A stretch of DNA of 64,000 bases, from assembly GCF_022458985.1 (NCBI RefSeq), contig NC_061778.1, positions 6,093,501 to 6,157,500 of the forward strand, read 5' to 3'. This stretch comes from Mugil cephalus. Taxonomy: Eukaryota; Chordata; Actinopteri; Mugiliformes; Mugilidae. Position 1 is the first letter of the stretch. Each line of letters opens with the position of its first letter. This document shows, one piece after another, positions 28,101 to 38,900 of this stretch. Below the pieces are notes generated by a model. It ran no database searches, was not told where the DNA came from, and saw nothing but the letters and a program-made list of their open reading frames with translations. A program made the position numbers and the translations under genes.

Positions 28101-31100
28101 GGTGATGCTTTTGTCCATTTTGCCTTGTTCAGATCCAATAGCTGTGCACAGCTGTTGGTAGTAGCAGTACGACACTAAATGCTGACAGGAGAGCAGCAGC
28201 AAACCACAACGAAATGCTTCCAATTATAAGTTAAGAGGACCCTCTTAATGAAGACAGCCTCACAAGGCAGGGAAAAAAAATCTCAAACGCAAATCAAAGA
28301 TGTGAAGCTGAGTTAGGGAGGGGGATATTTTTGCATGAAACCAAGACAAAGAAGAGGAAGAAAAGTGTGACTACAATAGAAATCCACCCCCTGCTGCTGG
28401 GGGAGAGTGTGCCTGTTTGTGTTGACTGGGGTGTTTGAGAGATGGTCCTGGAGGAGCAAACACACCCAACCAACCGAGTCAACGCTCGTATTGCTCTCCC
28501 TTCACTATTCACTCTACTTTGACTCGACTTTCAAAGGCCAAAGATTCTCTCCCTCAAAGGAGATGCAGAGGAAAAACAACAACAACGCTGAGGCTGTATA
28601 CTTCAGAAAAGCAACATCCTGAAATAAAATCTTCTCACTTTTTTTTTTACACAGCTGATTCTTTGTCAGTTTATTATTTATTTATTTATTTTTTATCAAA
28701 TCCCCCAAAATATTCAAAATCTTAACTGTACATCGCCTCATTTTCCGACTCTCTGCAGGCACTAGGGAGGTGAACGCTACAGGAAAGTCATTCTCGGTGA
28801 GGAGTAGCCTCCAGTTCCAGGTGGATCGACGGGATGACGGCGTTGCGTACACCTGCAGCGTGGAGCACGTGTCTCTGTCCAACCCACACACGACCACCGA
28901 GGTCCTGGAGGTCCACTGTGAGTGCTGTCATAACTCGCAAAACTGGATTAGGTGTGAGATTAGCATTGAGAGGAAATACAAGGATTGGGATTACATTTGT
29001 GACCGCAGGTTTAGCTTTGCATTTGTCCTGGATTAGTGTAGGATTAGTTTTCAGGTAAGGGATTAGTACCAAAGCAGAACAGGGATACGGGCTTAGAGCT
29101 AAGTGCTACCCAACGGGTACAGCTAACTACTGTAACAGTTTGTCAGTGAGTTAAAACCTTCAGCGAATAATACTGCCATAACATTCGATTTATTTTTTGT
29201 CTCTTCCTAACAGATGCTCCTCATCTGGAGATCGCACATTCAGTAATTATCCCACAAGAAGGACAATACTTCAAACTGGAGTGTGTTTCCAAAGGAAACC
29301 CAAAGTAAGATGGAATTTATTAGTAGGCATGTGATTCCTCTTCATTGCATTCATTTCTGTTGTTTATTTCTGTGAGGATCTAGAAACTCACATGTAGCAA
29401 TAAATAAAGAGGAAAAGTTGTCTACAGTGTTGTTTTGTATATTGTTTTCCCACAGACCAGAGCCAGTGCTGTGGTCTAAAGATGGAGGAGAGCTGCCAGA
29501 CATTGAGCGTATGATCGTGGAGGGCAGGGAGCTCACCATCACCACACTAAACAAAACAGACAATGGCACATACCGCTGTGAGGCCAGCAACCACCTGGGG
29601 ACCAGCAGCGCTGAATATATACTGTTTGTATATGGTGGGTACTTCAGTAAGGGCTACTTTTGCTACGGATGATCAGTTTGTTGCTTCACAGTCGAGGCTT
29701 TTCAGCCCGCCGTGCGCTAACTCAAAGATGGTTGGTGTTCATTAAAAAGTTACAAAATCAGTTCAAACTAGAGAGGCTGGATGGCCAGGAGGTAAAAGTT
29801 ATGATGAGAAAAAGGCTCCAAATAATAATACGTTAACAAAGCAATAAGATTCACATTAATATACATTAGAGGAAGTTCAGCTTTTCCTGGAATTACAATG
29901 TTTCTCTCATATAATTTGCCGATAATAATGACTGTATGAAACATTTAAATTACTTTTGAATGACATTTGTGCGCGGTAGGTGGACAGGTAATCATTTAAC
30001 AGCCACTAATAGCAGCTGTTATTGACTCCAACCCCACACAACCCTGTGACAAGCAGGCACAGATAATGAATAGACATGCGGTATATTTAACTACTACTGT
30101 TACAGCATAACAACTGAAGCACATTAGACAGATTTCAGTTTTTCTCAGTATATTTTCTTGTCCATTTAAAGGGACACGCCACCCCTATGTTAAGTTTAGT
30201 CACTTTTATTCCCCAGAGTGGGAAAAGTGAGAAAAAGCTTTTTAGAAATCCAAGCCTAATACAAAGCAGCTGTTAGCTTTGGCTTAGCATAGGCACTATA
30301 ATGTAGTGTTGCCAATTAGCCAGTCGTTTGCAAACGTGATAAAAAAAACTCGAGAATTTTCCTAATTACTTCTTGTGGCTACATTCACATCAAGTTCAAA
30401 TGTCAATGCAATTAACATGAAGGGATTGTCTACGGCAGATGTAGATTTGGGACTATATTCCGTCAAATCACTGCTGCCAGGCATAAAGACACCACGCAGC
30501 ACCTGAAAACCAGTCATGCCGATGTGTCGACAGAAGTGGGGGGTTTTCAGGTGCTGCGTGGTGTCTTTGCGCCTATGCTAAGCTAAAGCTACCAGCTGCA
30601 CTGCAAGATTAGGACAATGCCTTTCTAAAAAGCTTTTTCTTACTTATCCAGCTCTGGAGTCAGTGAGTGACTGGTGCATCCAGTGAAGGTAGCCATTGGC
30701 GCCCACTGATTATTCAACATGTAAATATTGCTACATTGGTTTAGTAAGTTCAACAGTGTAAATAAATAAATAGGACTGACCGTATGAGCTTTTAATTGAA
30801 ATATTTATGCAAATTTCTTCAATTCTTCAACGTGGTATGTTAAAGTTGGGTACCACTTTTCAAAATTAGCAAGTCCCAGTTTACTTTTGGAAAAATTTGG
30901 ATAAAATCTGTAAAAGCGTTTTGTTTTTCAGCTAAGAACCCAGGATGGGGTAATATGTGTAATTTTGAGGTTGGTTCAAGAGGCTCACGTATATATTTCA
31001 ATCTTAAAACCAGCACTTATAGTAAAGTACAGACATCTGTCGTCCTGAAGGTTTGGTGACCATGTACTCAAGAATCCACTTCATCCAAGTCTTGCTTTAG

Positions 31101-34100
31101 CACTTTGCAGTATACCCAGTTCACCTCGCTACATATCACTGCATGGGTTTAGTGTTTGGACTCTCTCTGTGAGAAAACACACAGAAAGTGTTAAGGATGC
31201 AGAATTTAGCTTTCGCATACTGCCTGGAGGAGAGATAAGTTAATCCTGAGACAGTGGAGAGGCTGAGAGAATAAAGGCGACATGGTGCAGGAAATGGATC
31301 ATTAAGGCCTCTGCAGCCCATGTTTATAACATTTATCAAGTACAGCCAGGAATAAAAAACAAAAATACAGAAACGAGGACAGAATATTAAAACTCAACAC
31401 GGATTTATTCGTTTCCAGTTCTGCCAATTAAACAGTGCCACGCGAGAGTTCAGTTTGTTTGGTAGCGACTTATCACAGCGCAGACGCCAGACTTTCTCAA
31501 CTTATGAGCATTTAACGGATGCACGGCGGCGGCTTTGTACAAGTTTAATGGCGGAGGCTTTGGGGAGGAGACAGCCCTTCACTGGGAAGAAATGAAGGAG
31601 AAGAAGAATGACACATTCGTCCTCTCAGCTTTTGCTAAGGCAGTCTCTTCTTTCAGCGTGCTCATTGTGCAGGTGTGGGCAGTGATAGTCAGGATAGTCT
31701 ATATCATCTTGTCGCATCCAGACACTACGTCCTGGGCAGAGGCTTCATTCCTCACATTTAAGCTACAGCCAAAATTTCCTCATTATTGTCAAAATTTAAA
31801 GAAAAAATGGCGAATTAACCTGAGTTGTTAGACTCATATGTGCCAGGAAGCTGTTTCTCACGCTTTGGAAGATGAACCGAGGAAATGACAAAGTGGATAA
31901 CTCTCAGCAGCTCTCTCACATGAAATACAAAGGTCCTGGTTGCAAGGAAAGAATGAAAAATTGACTACAGCGGATAAAAGATGTGAGAGACAAGCACATT
32001 TCCACTGATGATGACAGTCATTCTTCAGAGCTACATTGTGTCTGGCTGAATACTTACCAGGTCTCTTCGGATCATTTCAGCCTCTAAACCCAATTTGCTA
32101 ATGACAGGAGAGCTGAGCAGCCATAAATGTCACCAGTCTGCTGCAATTTATCACCATATGAAATTATGCTCCTTAATGCAACGTATTAAAGAAGTGAGGA
32201 AACACTGTATATGAGATGTTGGGGTAATAACAGATAGTAGTTTAATTAAATATGGCTTGGGAAAGGTCTGCATCCATCTATGAAGCTGCAGCCTGAGTCC
32301 TCACCTCTTAGCCTCACATTTCACAGTCATTGACCGTACATTTTCACCTCAACAAGCGTGACATGTAGCAAGTTTCATATTCTCTGTGAGAAGCCCTTTT
32401 ACTAATCAATCATCAATCACTAAAATTTAACAGATGTAGGAAATTAGCCCTTGATGCGTGACTCATCCTTTCCCCAAAGATATTGCTGTAAGGATTCACT
32501 CACTCAGAGCTCGAGTCTTTGTATTTTATCGTCTGTGCATTTTTTTGTTCCTATATTCGCTGAGGTGAATTAAGCCATGACCAGTAATTGATTTCTGCTG
32601 TTTGATTTTGCTGTAACGTTGAGCCCGTTCCCCACAGAGAGATTTGTTTTTGCTCGCCATTGTTCCTATTTTCATTTAGCAGACGTCATCACCTTAGTGC
32701 CTCCGTCTCCAGCTCCCCTGCCTCCCTCCCTAGCCTCCGTTCTAACAGTCTTCTCATGCCGACATTCCCCACACCAGGCATAGGCGGTCACGCTCGCAAC
32801 CCCCTCCATGGCCCCACCGCAACGCTCCATGCACTCACAAACATGACACTGAACACGAACTTGATGATTGATGAGGTAACAACCAGGCTTTGAGCTAGAA
32901 AATAGCATTGTTTTACTTGATGAATTCAGCCCTCTATCCTTCGCACTTCACGTCTATACACAGCACTGTTGCCTCACCGGCATTTTTATTGCTGTTTCAG
33001 ATTAGCTCCGACAATATGCAGACACCGTAGAAGCAAGTTACCACATCATGTATTTACAGTCTCATTGCACAAGTGCAAGCACCAGCATTTATACTTTAGT
33101 TTTCAGGCAGAATCGTTTCTGTCTTTGCAATGAAATACAAACACATGCACTTATAATTAAATTACCAGTACCTCTCTCCTGATAGAGTTAATGGTAGTGT
33201 TTGTCTTTTATGACTTTTTGCTATATAGAGGGTATAGAGGGCACGTGACATCATAGCCAGCGAAGTATCTGTGGTTACGGCCACTGTGACAGTTGAGCAT
33301 GGAGATTAGCAGCATTTCTTCGACAGTAACTATTTCAGTTCCAACAATAAATGACAATAAAACAATGGAACGGAATATTTGTGATCACTCCTCATCCTCC
33401 TTTTAACGTCCAGTTGGACACTACAGTATTGTATGGTTAATGGTATTGTATGGTTAATGTTACTTCTCAGTAAAGCTCTTAGCGTTCGAATCTTTTATTC
33501 AGCTACATTTATCATAACTGAAATGACCTAAAACTGACTTAAACTAACTGAAATTGAGGCGAGTCCACTTTTGCAAATCCATCCTATTTCATATGTATCA
33601 TTGTTGAGTCCATTTGTCCTTAATTTGATCTAATAATTGTCGAAGGAGGATATTTTCCACTCCTTCAGCCCAGGATCTTTATATCTTTTGGAAAGGATAG
33701 TCCCGCCAAGGCACAAATCACGCGACAATTTCTCACGTTTAGGTTAATTATTTGGTACACAGAGAATAGGTATTGATTCAGTGCTGACACTTCAGCCTAT
33801 CCACCTTAAGGTTGGAAAAAACCGAAGCCCTCATCCAAGCAGACACAGTGACCTTGTTCTACCTAGGCTCCGCCCATACAGAAGGAGAAGGGGCGCTGCC
33901 TCTCATGTGTCAGTGAATTTCCATGTGTAGCCAATTGACTTTATCTGGTTTCCAGCGTGTGAAATACTGGGGTGTGATGTATCCTAGTCTGTGAGCAAGC
34001 TGCAGCAAAGTGGAACACAACTCCTTATATGTTGAGACAGTGGAAGAAACATTCTTCCTGATTTTTCCCAGTGTTATACACGGGCAGAAGGCCTTACTTA

Positions 34101-37085
34101 ACCCCTTAAAACCCAACACAATCTACATTTTTCCCGGTCTTGGGGGGTGCGGCCCCAGGCATGCAGTGATGTCAATGCATACCCTCTATTGACAAAGTCA
34201 TAAAACTCAACATGCTAGCAAAAACATGCTAAATACTGTAGTTGCCTTAACAGGAAAAACAGCTTGGGTATTTTGATGGAGACAATACAAAGATTACTAA
34301 CGTGGTGAGGATGTGCTTCATTTTGATAATCAAACCACAGATTTTGGAGGAAGTTTGAATGATTTTGTTTTAAAATTTGAGATTTCAGATCATTTTAGTC
34401 TAATTTAATTGTTGATCGGAGAAATTGCCTAATACTAGCAGTAGGAATGTGTATCCAAGTGGTAGGAACTTCAGCAAGCCACCTTTAAATGACTAACAAA
34501 TGGAAAAGTTGTCTGAAGTAGAATATGATGCCTTGATGTGTTCGAATAGATTCAGGAGAAGATTTAATAGAATAGGATCAGTTCACACAAAATACAAATA
34601 ATCAAGTTTTTTATTGAACTCCACTGTTGTGAGCAATTAAATATATTCTTCCTGAAATTATGCTGGTGAATGAAATTTTTATTTTTTATGCTAATTAATT
34701 AATAATACTGTTAATAATAAAAGCAGTATCTAGTACAAATTATTTAACAGATCAGTTCAGCAAATACCAAAATTAAGGGAAAGAGGGTTATTCTTCATTG
34801 AACTAACCCAAGTACAAACCTACCTGTGTCAATACTGTATGTACTACAGCTCTGTTCTTGGCCTAGCTCTAGTCAGTGTATCTTGTGCTGCTCTCTGAGT
34901 GAACGTTTCCACTATGCCCAGTTAAGCATGGCTCTGACAGCAGGCTTTGCTTTCCGTCTCCTCGGCTCACTGTTAAAGTAAACTCTAAGACCATGCTACT
35001 TTCTTGTGTTTTCTTTTGAATCTTGTGGCTACCTTTTTTATCACGGTGTTGTTCCCCTCGTCTCCCCTCTCTGCTCTCACTGTCTCCAACCATGGCAACA
35101 GCCAAAGACTTTCCAGGGCCTACGACAGGTAAATATTCCAGCAGACGATCGTTGCCGGCCAGATTTAGAGTGTGTGATGTTGGATCTGGCTCTGGGTCAG
35201 GATACATCATGGCCTCACCCAGCATGAGCCACATCATCACCATGCATGGATGCTCACTCTGCTGACGCCAGTCGCTTTCTCTATAGCCATGTCACAGGCT
35301 GCATAAGTTATCACACAGTATGTTTCTTTTTTAGTTTGAGCTAGTCTGAAGACTGTATTTAAGCCAGTGTGTAGGCCTGTGACTGTGTAGCTTTATTCTC
35401 TAATAATAGGGTTAGGGTTAGGTATAATTGAATCTTTGTGCACAATACGTGGTTGCAGCAATTGAGTTTATTTGTGAGTTTTACGTGTTTTTATGATTTA
35501 AACTGTATGGTTTCTATGTGAGAACTGATGTAAAGCATTTGAACAAGATTCCTAGTTCATGTGTTTAAAAATCTTATGAGGCAAAAAGTGAATCACTGAT
35601 GCCCCTGTGTGCTGTTGCTGGTGTGTGTTATATATTAGGTGGTTATTCTAATGTTATTTACCCTCTCGTTGCCTCTGAAGCTTTTTCTAATGTCTGAATA
35701 GATAGATAAGTGTAGCCATCATGAATTAAAGCTATCAAATTCATACTGAGAAGAATAGCCTAGATATTGCATAACGGCTTTTCACTTAGTGTTTTCATGA
35801 GTTACTTCTGTTTTGACAAAGGTGAACGGATAAGCAGGAAGTTGCGTTGTGCCATGCAGCCGTTTAATGTGTCTCATTTCTGTGGCAGCGTGCACCAACC
35901 GAATGTGATGTGAAAATTGCTCATGCTCCTTGCTGACTGTGATCACTTGTACAGATCATTATATCCATCAACATGCAACAAAAAAACGACTTAATTCAGC
36001 TGCTCCACTAAAACACTTATTGCTTTAAGTTGGAAGTGCGTGCTTGTGAGTCTCTGGTAAAAACGAGTGTGGTGATTTGATCCTGCATGGAGTTAAACTG
36101 CATGTTACAACACAAGTTCATGTTTTTTTTTTCTTTCTCTTTTTAAACGTCTCACGCTTTGGGATGTTGAAAATTAGGGTTGCATTTTGTTAACAGATGA
36201 GGTTTGTAGAAACATCCCCGCCGTCATTTCCCAGGGTCACTTTGCAAAATTGAGCACAAGCTATGGCCATTCATCAGCTTGAGATAATGAGAGCACACAA
36301 GGTGCACAGTAAAGACACAGCCACTCACAGCTTGTTACAGGACAGACACAAAGACGTGCTCTTGCCTCGGTAACACCTCAGAGGATGTCCCGTGTTAAAT
36401 AACACTTATTTAAAACTCCTGATCATAAGCAGAAAAATGTGGCAAGCAGAAACATAAAATATAGTGTGTTGGCAAAATACAAACCAAGCAACACACTTAC
36501 TTCTTTTATACCACAAATCAGGCACTTTAAAGAAGCAATGTCAAATTGCTCTAAATATGACAGTTTTCCAGCACAAAAGCTGCATCTGGATTTATTTCAG
36601 GGTAATTACAGGAGCAAAACATTTTCAATGCTGTTTAATAAATGCCTCCAGCTGTGTGACACAGTGCCAAAGCATCTTGCAGTTGCTAATGCTATGTTGC
36701 TAATACTCCTCCATGTTTCTCTCCTTCTCCTTCTGTCCTGTTTCAGATCCTAATGCTTTAGGCCAACACGGACCTGACCACGCTTTAATCGGCGGTGTCG
36801 TTGCAGTCGTGGTCTTCATCACTTTGTGTTTGATAATAGTCCTCGCACGATATCTGGCGAGACATAAAGGTAAAAGAGGACACTTGAATAACAATTTGCT
36901 GGCTCGCAGTAAATGGACGTGCCCTCAGCAGGCAGCATAACTTTCTTTGACTCTTTGTATTTACAGGGACGTATCTGACGCATGAGGCCAAAGGAGCGGA
37001 GGACGCCCCCGATGCTGACACAGCTATCATTAATGCTGAGGGAAACCATGTGCACGCAGAGGAGAAGAAAGAGTATTTCATCTAG
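7042..37085 (+). CDS. cadm2: cadm2, cell adhesion molecule 2 (SynCAM/nectin-like), 5'-partial
   Basis: Single-pass Ig-superfamily adhesion protein that, by family knowledge, makes homophilic and heterophilic contacts at synapses and axons. Exons read directly: 7042-7191, 18732-18884, 19684-19821, 28759-28917, 29214-29304, 29456-29634, 36747-36869 and 36967-37085; all have AG/GT borders and compatible phases, giving 369 residues after a split first codon. Order: V-type Ig1 (Cys in NMTCRVDY and QYTCSLF), Ig2 (LTCTTPG, YTCSVEH), Ig3 (LECVSKG, YRCEASN), a helix around [16 protein letters not shown], then a cytoplasmic tail with a juxtamembrane 4.1-type segment (ARHKGTYL) and a C-terminal class II PDZ ligand EYFI. 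N-glycosylation sequons include NVT, NMT, NTS, NAT, NKT and NGT. The N-terminal segment [14 protein letters not shown] and the tail distinguish it from Cadm1, 3 and 4. The signal-peptide exon lies upstream of the window. Whether this is the teleost a or b copy cannot be decided here. Confidence 0.96.
8351..8917 (+). mobile_element. non-autonomous hAT-like element, copy 2
   Basis: Starts CAGTGGCGTTCAGC and carries the family motif AACTGATGGAGAGATTAAGT and the central block TGATTGGCTCAGCAGC followed by GGGGCGGGGCC at 8748-8758. The right terminus, seen in other copies as the GACCCCCTG-type end, is missing, so this copy looks truncated on the right. No open frame. Confidence 0.72.
14653..15919 (+). 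mobile_element. hAT-like element, copy 3, with near-perfect 8-bp target duplication
   Basis: The left end CATGGGTCTTCAAC and the right end GTTGAAGACCTATG are inverted repeats of each other (13 of 14 match). The flanks are CTGTACAA (14645-14652) and CTATACAA (15920-15927), an 8-bp target duplication with one mismatch, the length expected for hAT insertion. The interior matches copies 2 and 6, including GGGGCGGGGCC at 15623-15633, but is split by a foldback-type insertion. No transposase frame, so mobility would have depended on an enzyme supplied in trans. Confidence 0.82.
14956..15425. mobile_element. nested foldback insertion inside hAT-like copy 3
   Basis: Left arm 14956-15029 begins ACGTCCAAGAAAGCC and ends CATCAGAAGT. 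Right arm 15335-15425 begins ACTTCTGATG and ends GGCTTTCTTGGACGT. The arms are inverted repeats, with a block from CGTCTGAGGGATAGCGCGGA that is perfectly mirrored, around a spacer of about 305 bp. It interrupts sequence continuous in the sister copies. The insertion may extend right to about 15598, since that segment also has no match in the sister copies. Confidence 0.75.
18732..18884 (+). CDS. cadm2: cadm2 exon: second half of Ig1
   Basis: 153 bp, phase 1 to phase 1, encoding [13 protein letters not shown] to FLTVL, with the Ig1 signature [16 protein letters not shown]. Acceptor TTTTACAG, donor GTGAGC. Confidence 0.96.
18885..19683 (+). other. cadm2 intron with palindromic tandem repeat
   Basis: 799-bp intron between the Ig1 and Ig2 exons. 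Its middle is a simple palindromic repeat; the rest is T-rich and featureless. Confidence 0.85.
19250..19485. repeat. tandem palindromic repeat, unit CTCAGAATTCTGACTTTAAA
   Basis: About five units of roughly 20 bp containing the palindrome CAGAATTCTG occupy the centre. Divergent reverse-oriented units (CTGAGATTAAAGTCAGA) lie on the left and related ones on the right, so the whole can fold back on itself. Confidence 0.85.
19684..19821 (+). CDS. cadm2: cadm2 exon: first half of Ig2
   Basis: 138 bp encoding [11 protein letters not shown] to RNDKEVQ, including the first Ig2 cysteine ([16 protein letters not shown]). Acceptor GCGTCATAG, donor GTAAGC. Confidence 0.95.
22335..22849. mobile_element. 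dispersed teleost-type repeat of about 515 bp
   Basis: Begins ATTGACTGTATATATTATGG, continues CCCATCGTGACGTCACCCA and ends GACCCAGAGGTTGACGCTTG. Both end modules resemble, from memory, a repeat seen in many fish genomes. No coding capacity, and the ends are not obvious inverted repeats. Class not assigned. Confidence 0.55.
23798..24135 (+). mobile_element. hAT-like element, copy 4, left-truncated
   Basis: Lacks the left terminus. Retains TACATTATCATCATTTTGCA, a decayed central block (ATTGGCTCGGCAGCAATAGG then GGCAGGGT) and the right end GGACCCCCTGTTGAACACC. The GC box has a G-to-A-type change, so this copy is older or more eroded. Confidence 0.7.
26529..26845 (-). mobile_element. hAT-like element, copy 5, opposite orientation, flanked by ACTTTAAAT
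   Basis: Reads in reverse relative to the other copies: CTTCAACAGGGGTC on the left and TAATCTCTCCATCAGTTTAG near the right end. The same 9-mer ACTTTAAAT lies immediately outside both ends (26520-26528 and 26846-26854), consistent with an 8-bp hAT duplication plus a chance base. The central GC-box block is deleted. Confidence 0.78.
28759..28917 (+). CDS. cadm2: cadm2 exon: second half of Ig2
   Basis: 159 bp encoding [12 protein letters not shown] to EVLEVH, with the second Ig2 cysteine in [12 protein letters not shown] and a sequon NAT. Acceptor CTCTGCAG, donor GTGAGT. The loop before NATGKSF is shorter than in mammalian CADM2. Confidence 0.95.
29214..29304 (+). CDS. cadm2: cadm2 exon: start of Ig3
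   Basis: 91 bp encoding [10 protein letters not shown] to SKGNP, with the first Ig3 cysteine (KLECVSKG). It enters in phase 1 and leaves in phase 2 (donor GTAAGA); the next exon completes the Lys codon. Confidence 0.95.
29456..29634 (+). CDS. cadm2: cadm2 exon: rest of Ig3
   Basis: 179 bp encoding [15 protein letters not shown] to [10 protein letters not shown], with [14 protein letters not shown] carrying the second Ig3 cysteine and two sequons. Donor GTGGGT, phase 1. Confidence 0.96.
30230..30640. repeat. foldback element with a perfect 27-bp-stem inner hairpin
   Basis: Outer inverted repeats of 19 bp (AGAAAAAGCTTTTTAGAAA at 30230-30248 and its reverse complement at 30622-30640). An inner perfect 27-bp inverted repeat, 30485-30511 against 30542-30568, is separated by 30 bp. 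The outer arm is itself partly palindromic. No coding capacity. Confidence 0.85.
33206..34205. mobile_element. about 1-kb terminal-inverted-repeat DNA element
   Basis: The left end TTTTATGACTTTTTGC then ATAGAGGGTAT is mirrored at the right end as ATACCCTCTATTGAC then GTCATAAAA. The interior holds GTGACATCATAGCCAGCGAA and a CCCTTAAAACCCAACACA segment that resembles common fish repeats. No transposase frame. Target duplication not resolved. Confidence 0.6.
35102..35128 (+). CDS. cadm2: candidate cadm2 juxtamembrane cassette microexon (27 bp)
   Basis: Between the Ig3 and transmembrane exons, a 27-bp segment lies after a long pyrimidine tract (about 35050-35090) and an AG at 35100-35101, and before a strong donor, CAG followed by GTAAAT. 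It is phase 1 to phase 1, so it can be included or skipped without a frame change. It would insert AKDFPGPTT between FVY and DPNALG, exactly where Cadm family members carry alternatively spliced Thr/Pro stalk segments. No transcript evidence is available here. Confidence 0.5.
36747..36869 (+). CDS. cadm2: cadm2 exon: transmembrane segment
   Basis: 123 bp encoding [17 protein letters not shown], a hydrophobic stretch of about 22 residues, and RYLARHK. Acceptor TGTTTCAG, donor GTAAAA, phase 1 to phase 1. Confidence 0.96.
36967..37085 (+). CDS. cadm2: cadm2 last coding exon: cytoplasmic tail and stop
   Basis: Encodes [20 protein letters not shown] and ends EEKKEYFI followed by TAG at 37083-37085. 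The terminal EYFI is the family's class II PDZ-binding motif; the GTYLTHEA region is the 4.1/band-4.1-binding area by family knowledge. Confidence 0.97.
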
Positions 37086-38900
37086 GCTGCTTTTACCGTT
37101 TCCCTTCATTTCATGACAACTTTCAACCACAGACGTACAATTTTAAGCTGCCTCAGTGTGACAAAATAATCTGGTTATTTTACTGATGATTACTTTGGTT
37201 TTTCTGGAAAGCTCATGCTTGGATGTGCTCCTTTTCCAAACATTCAAACTCGCAAAATAGCCTTCTCCTTTTTGTAATTAACATAAAACATATCAGTTGG
37301 GTTATTTTATTTCAGTTACACTGTGCCTAAAGGCTGTACAATTTTTTGCCAGTTCTTTCGTTGCCTGCATTAACTTTTTTTCTCTTTTACTTTACATGTT
37401 ACACAACTTTTTGCAGGTTTTTCTAAAATTCAGAAGCAACAACAAATGTTCATTTACTCAAGTTTTTTTTTTTTTCCTTTAAGGGCAGAATATGTTAAAT
37501 ACATCAATTCATCAAATATTAATATCAAAGGATTAAATAATTGTCTTGGGTGTTGCCTGGAGTGTTCCTCAGTACAGCCATACTGCACATGTTAAAAAAC
37601 ATAAAATCATAGAACCAAACAGATACTTTGGCAAAACAAAATGTAGAAGCACAATCTTTGCGATTGTCTTTGGATGAAATCATGTCCCTCCCAGCACCGT
37701 CTGTAAATTCCTGCACTGGTTTATTTTCAGTTTTTTGCTGACACTCTTGATTTGTCTGAACACAGAACACGTTGGAAAAATTAAAGCACAAAGTCTGAGG
37801 ACTAACGCAGAGGGGGGGAAAAAAACACATCAACTGTTTCTTGTCTCAGGATTCAATATGAGTCTAGATGGAGGGACGGTGCCAGACACATGATGAAGAT
37901 TTCGGTTAACGTCATGAACTTTTCATTTTGGTTGGGTATTTGACGTAAGCTCCAAACTGAATGAGTGGAACCTTCCAGGGGTGTAGTATTTATGTTGAAT
38001 TTTATTGAACAACTATGCTCAATGTGTGGATATTGCTGTAAAATACTTTGCTAACGTGAATATTGGTGAACAATATTGTCGAATCTTGGGATCCCTGACA
38101 CATTACAATTTGTATATTAGCAGTATTTAAAGTATTCCACAAGTTTTTTTTTCTTCCCCCATTTATCCAACAATGGTATGTTTTGCCAAAAGGCGTGTAA
38201 ATAATATGTAAGTATTCGATTTTAGTAAAAGGAAGAAAAACTGGTTATTTTAACTTCAGATCATATCAGTTCACATCAATTTGATGAGAGTGTTTTCACA
38301 CTTTTGAAGATTTCTTCAAACAGGGATTCTAATAAATTGCTTAAAATGTTAAAAAAATAAGAAAAAAATGAAAATATATGTATTTATTATTATGACTGAT
38401 TGACATTTATTATATGATACTATATTGATTGATATTATTGCTGTTATTCCTAAAGTAGTTGTCTGACATTAACTTTTCCATTTTTTAATCCTATAACTTA
38501 TCATGAAAAAGACAAGTATCACCGTTATGGCCTTTGAGTTTGCTGCAAACAGTATTAATGACATGTTGAGGCATTGGTGAATCAGACATCCCCTCATTGT
38601 ATATAATCACCACATCAAAGACACTGAACCACATTGCCAATGCTCATACATGTTATTTTGTTAGTTCAGTATGATGCTATAAATAACTCATTTTGTACAA
38701 AGGTTTAATTGCTGTAATTAATTTTGCTTTTTATGGGGGATGTGTGAGGTTTGCTTTTTTTTTCTCCTCTCGGTATTGAATATTCATTTTTTTCAACTAT
38801 GCCACTGTAAAAGAAAAAAAAAAGAAAAAAGAGAGACAAAGTGCGGATTAAAATATGAACAACTTGAAAACTGCCATTTTGTTGTGACCAAGTTTGTGCT
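37086..38900 (+). other. cadm2: probable cadm2 3' UTR
   Basis: Follows the cadm2 stop directly and is T-rich with no open frame. Possible poly(A) signals are AATAAA at 38331-38336 and ATTAAA at 38847-38852. The true end is not visible from sequence alone. Confidence 0.45.

Larger units (their letters stand above)
19822..28758 (+). other. cadm2 intron splitting Ig2 (8.9 kb)
   Basis: No exon recognised. Contains a dispersed element at 22335-22849, a truncated hAT-like copy at 23798-24135, a reverse-oriented hAT-like copy at 26529-26845 and a short (TA)n tract near 27950. Otherwise AT-rich without assignable features. Confidence 0.85.
29635..36746 (+). other. cadm2 intron between Ig3 and transmembrane exons (7.1 kb)
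   Basis: Contains the candidate 27-bp microexon at 35102-35128, a foldback element (30230-30640) and a terminal-inverted-repeat element (33206-34205). A short telomere-like GGGTTAGGGTTAGG is present near 35407. No other exon with correct phase was found. Confidence 0.8.

Noticed and set aside
32683..32876. Possible alternative cadm2 stalk exon (Pro/Ser-rich frame starting [10 protein letters not shown])
   Set aside because: An acceptor exists (TTTAGCAG) and the opening residues look stalk-like, but no donor of the right phase occurs before the in-frame stop; the frame that stays open to a GTAACA donor enters in the wrong phase.
35401..35425. Telomere-like GGGTTAGGGTTAGG
   Set aside because: Only about two units; too short to indicate an interstitial telomere or fusion point.
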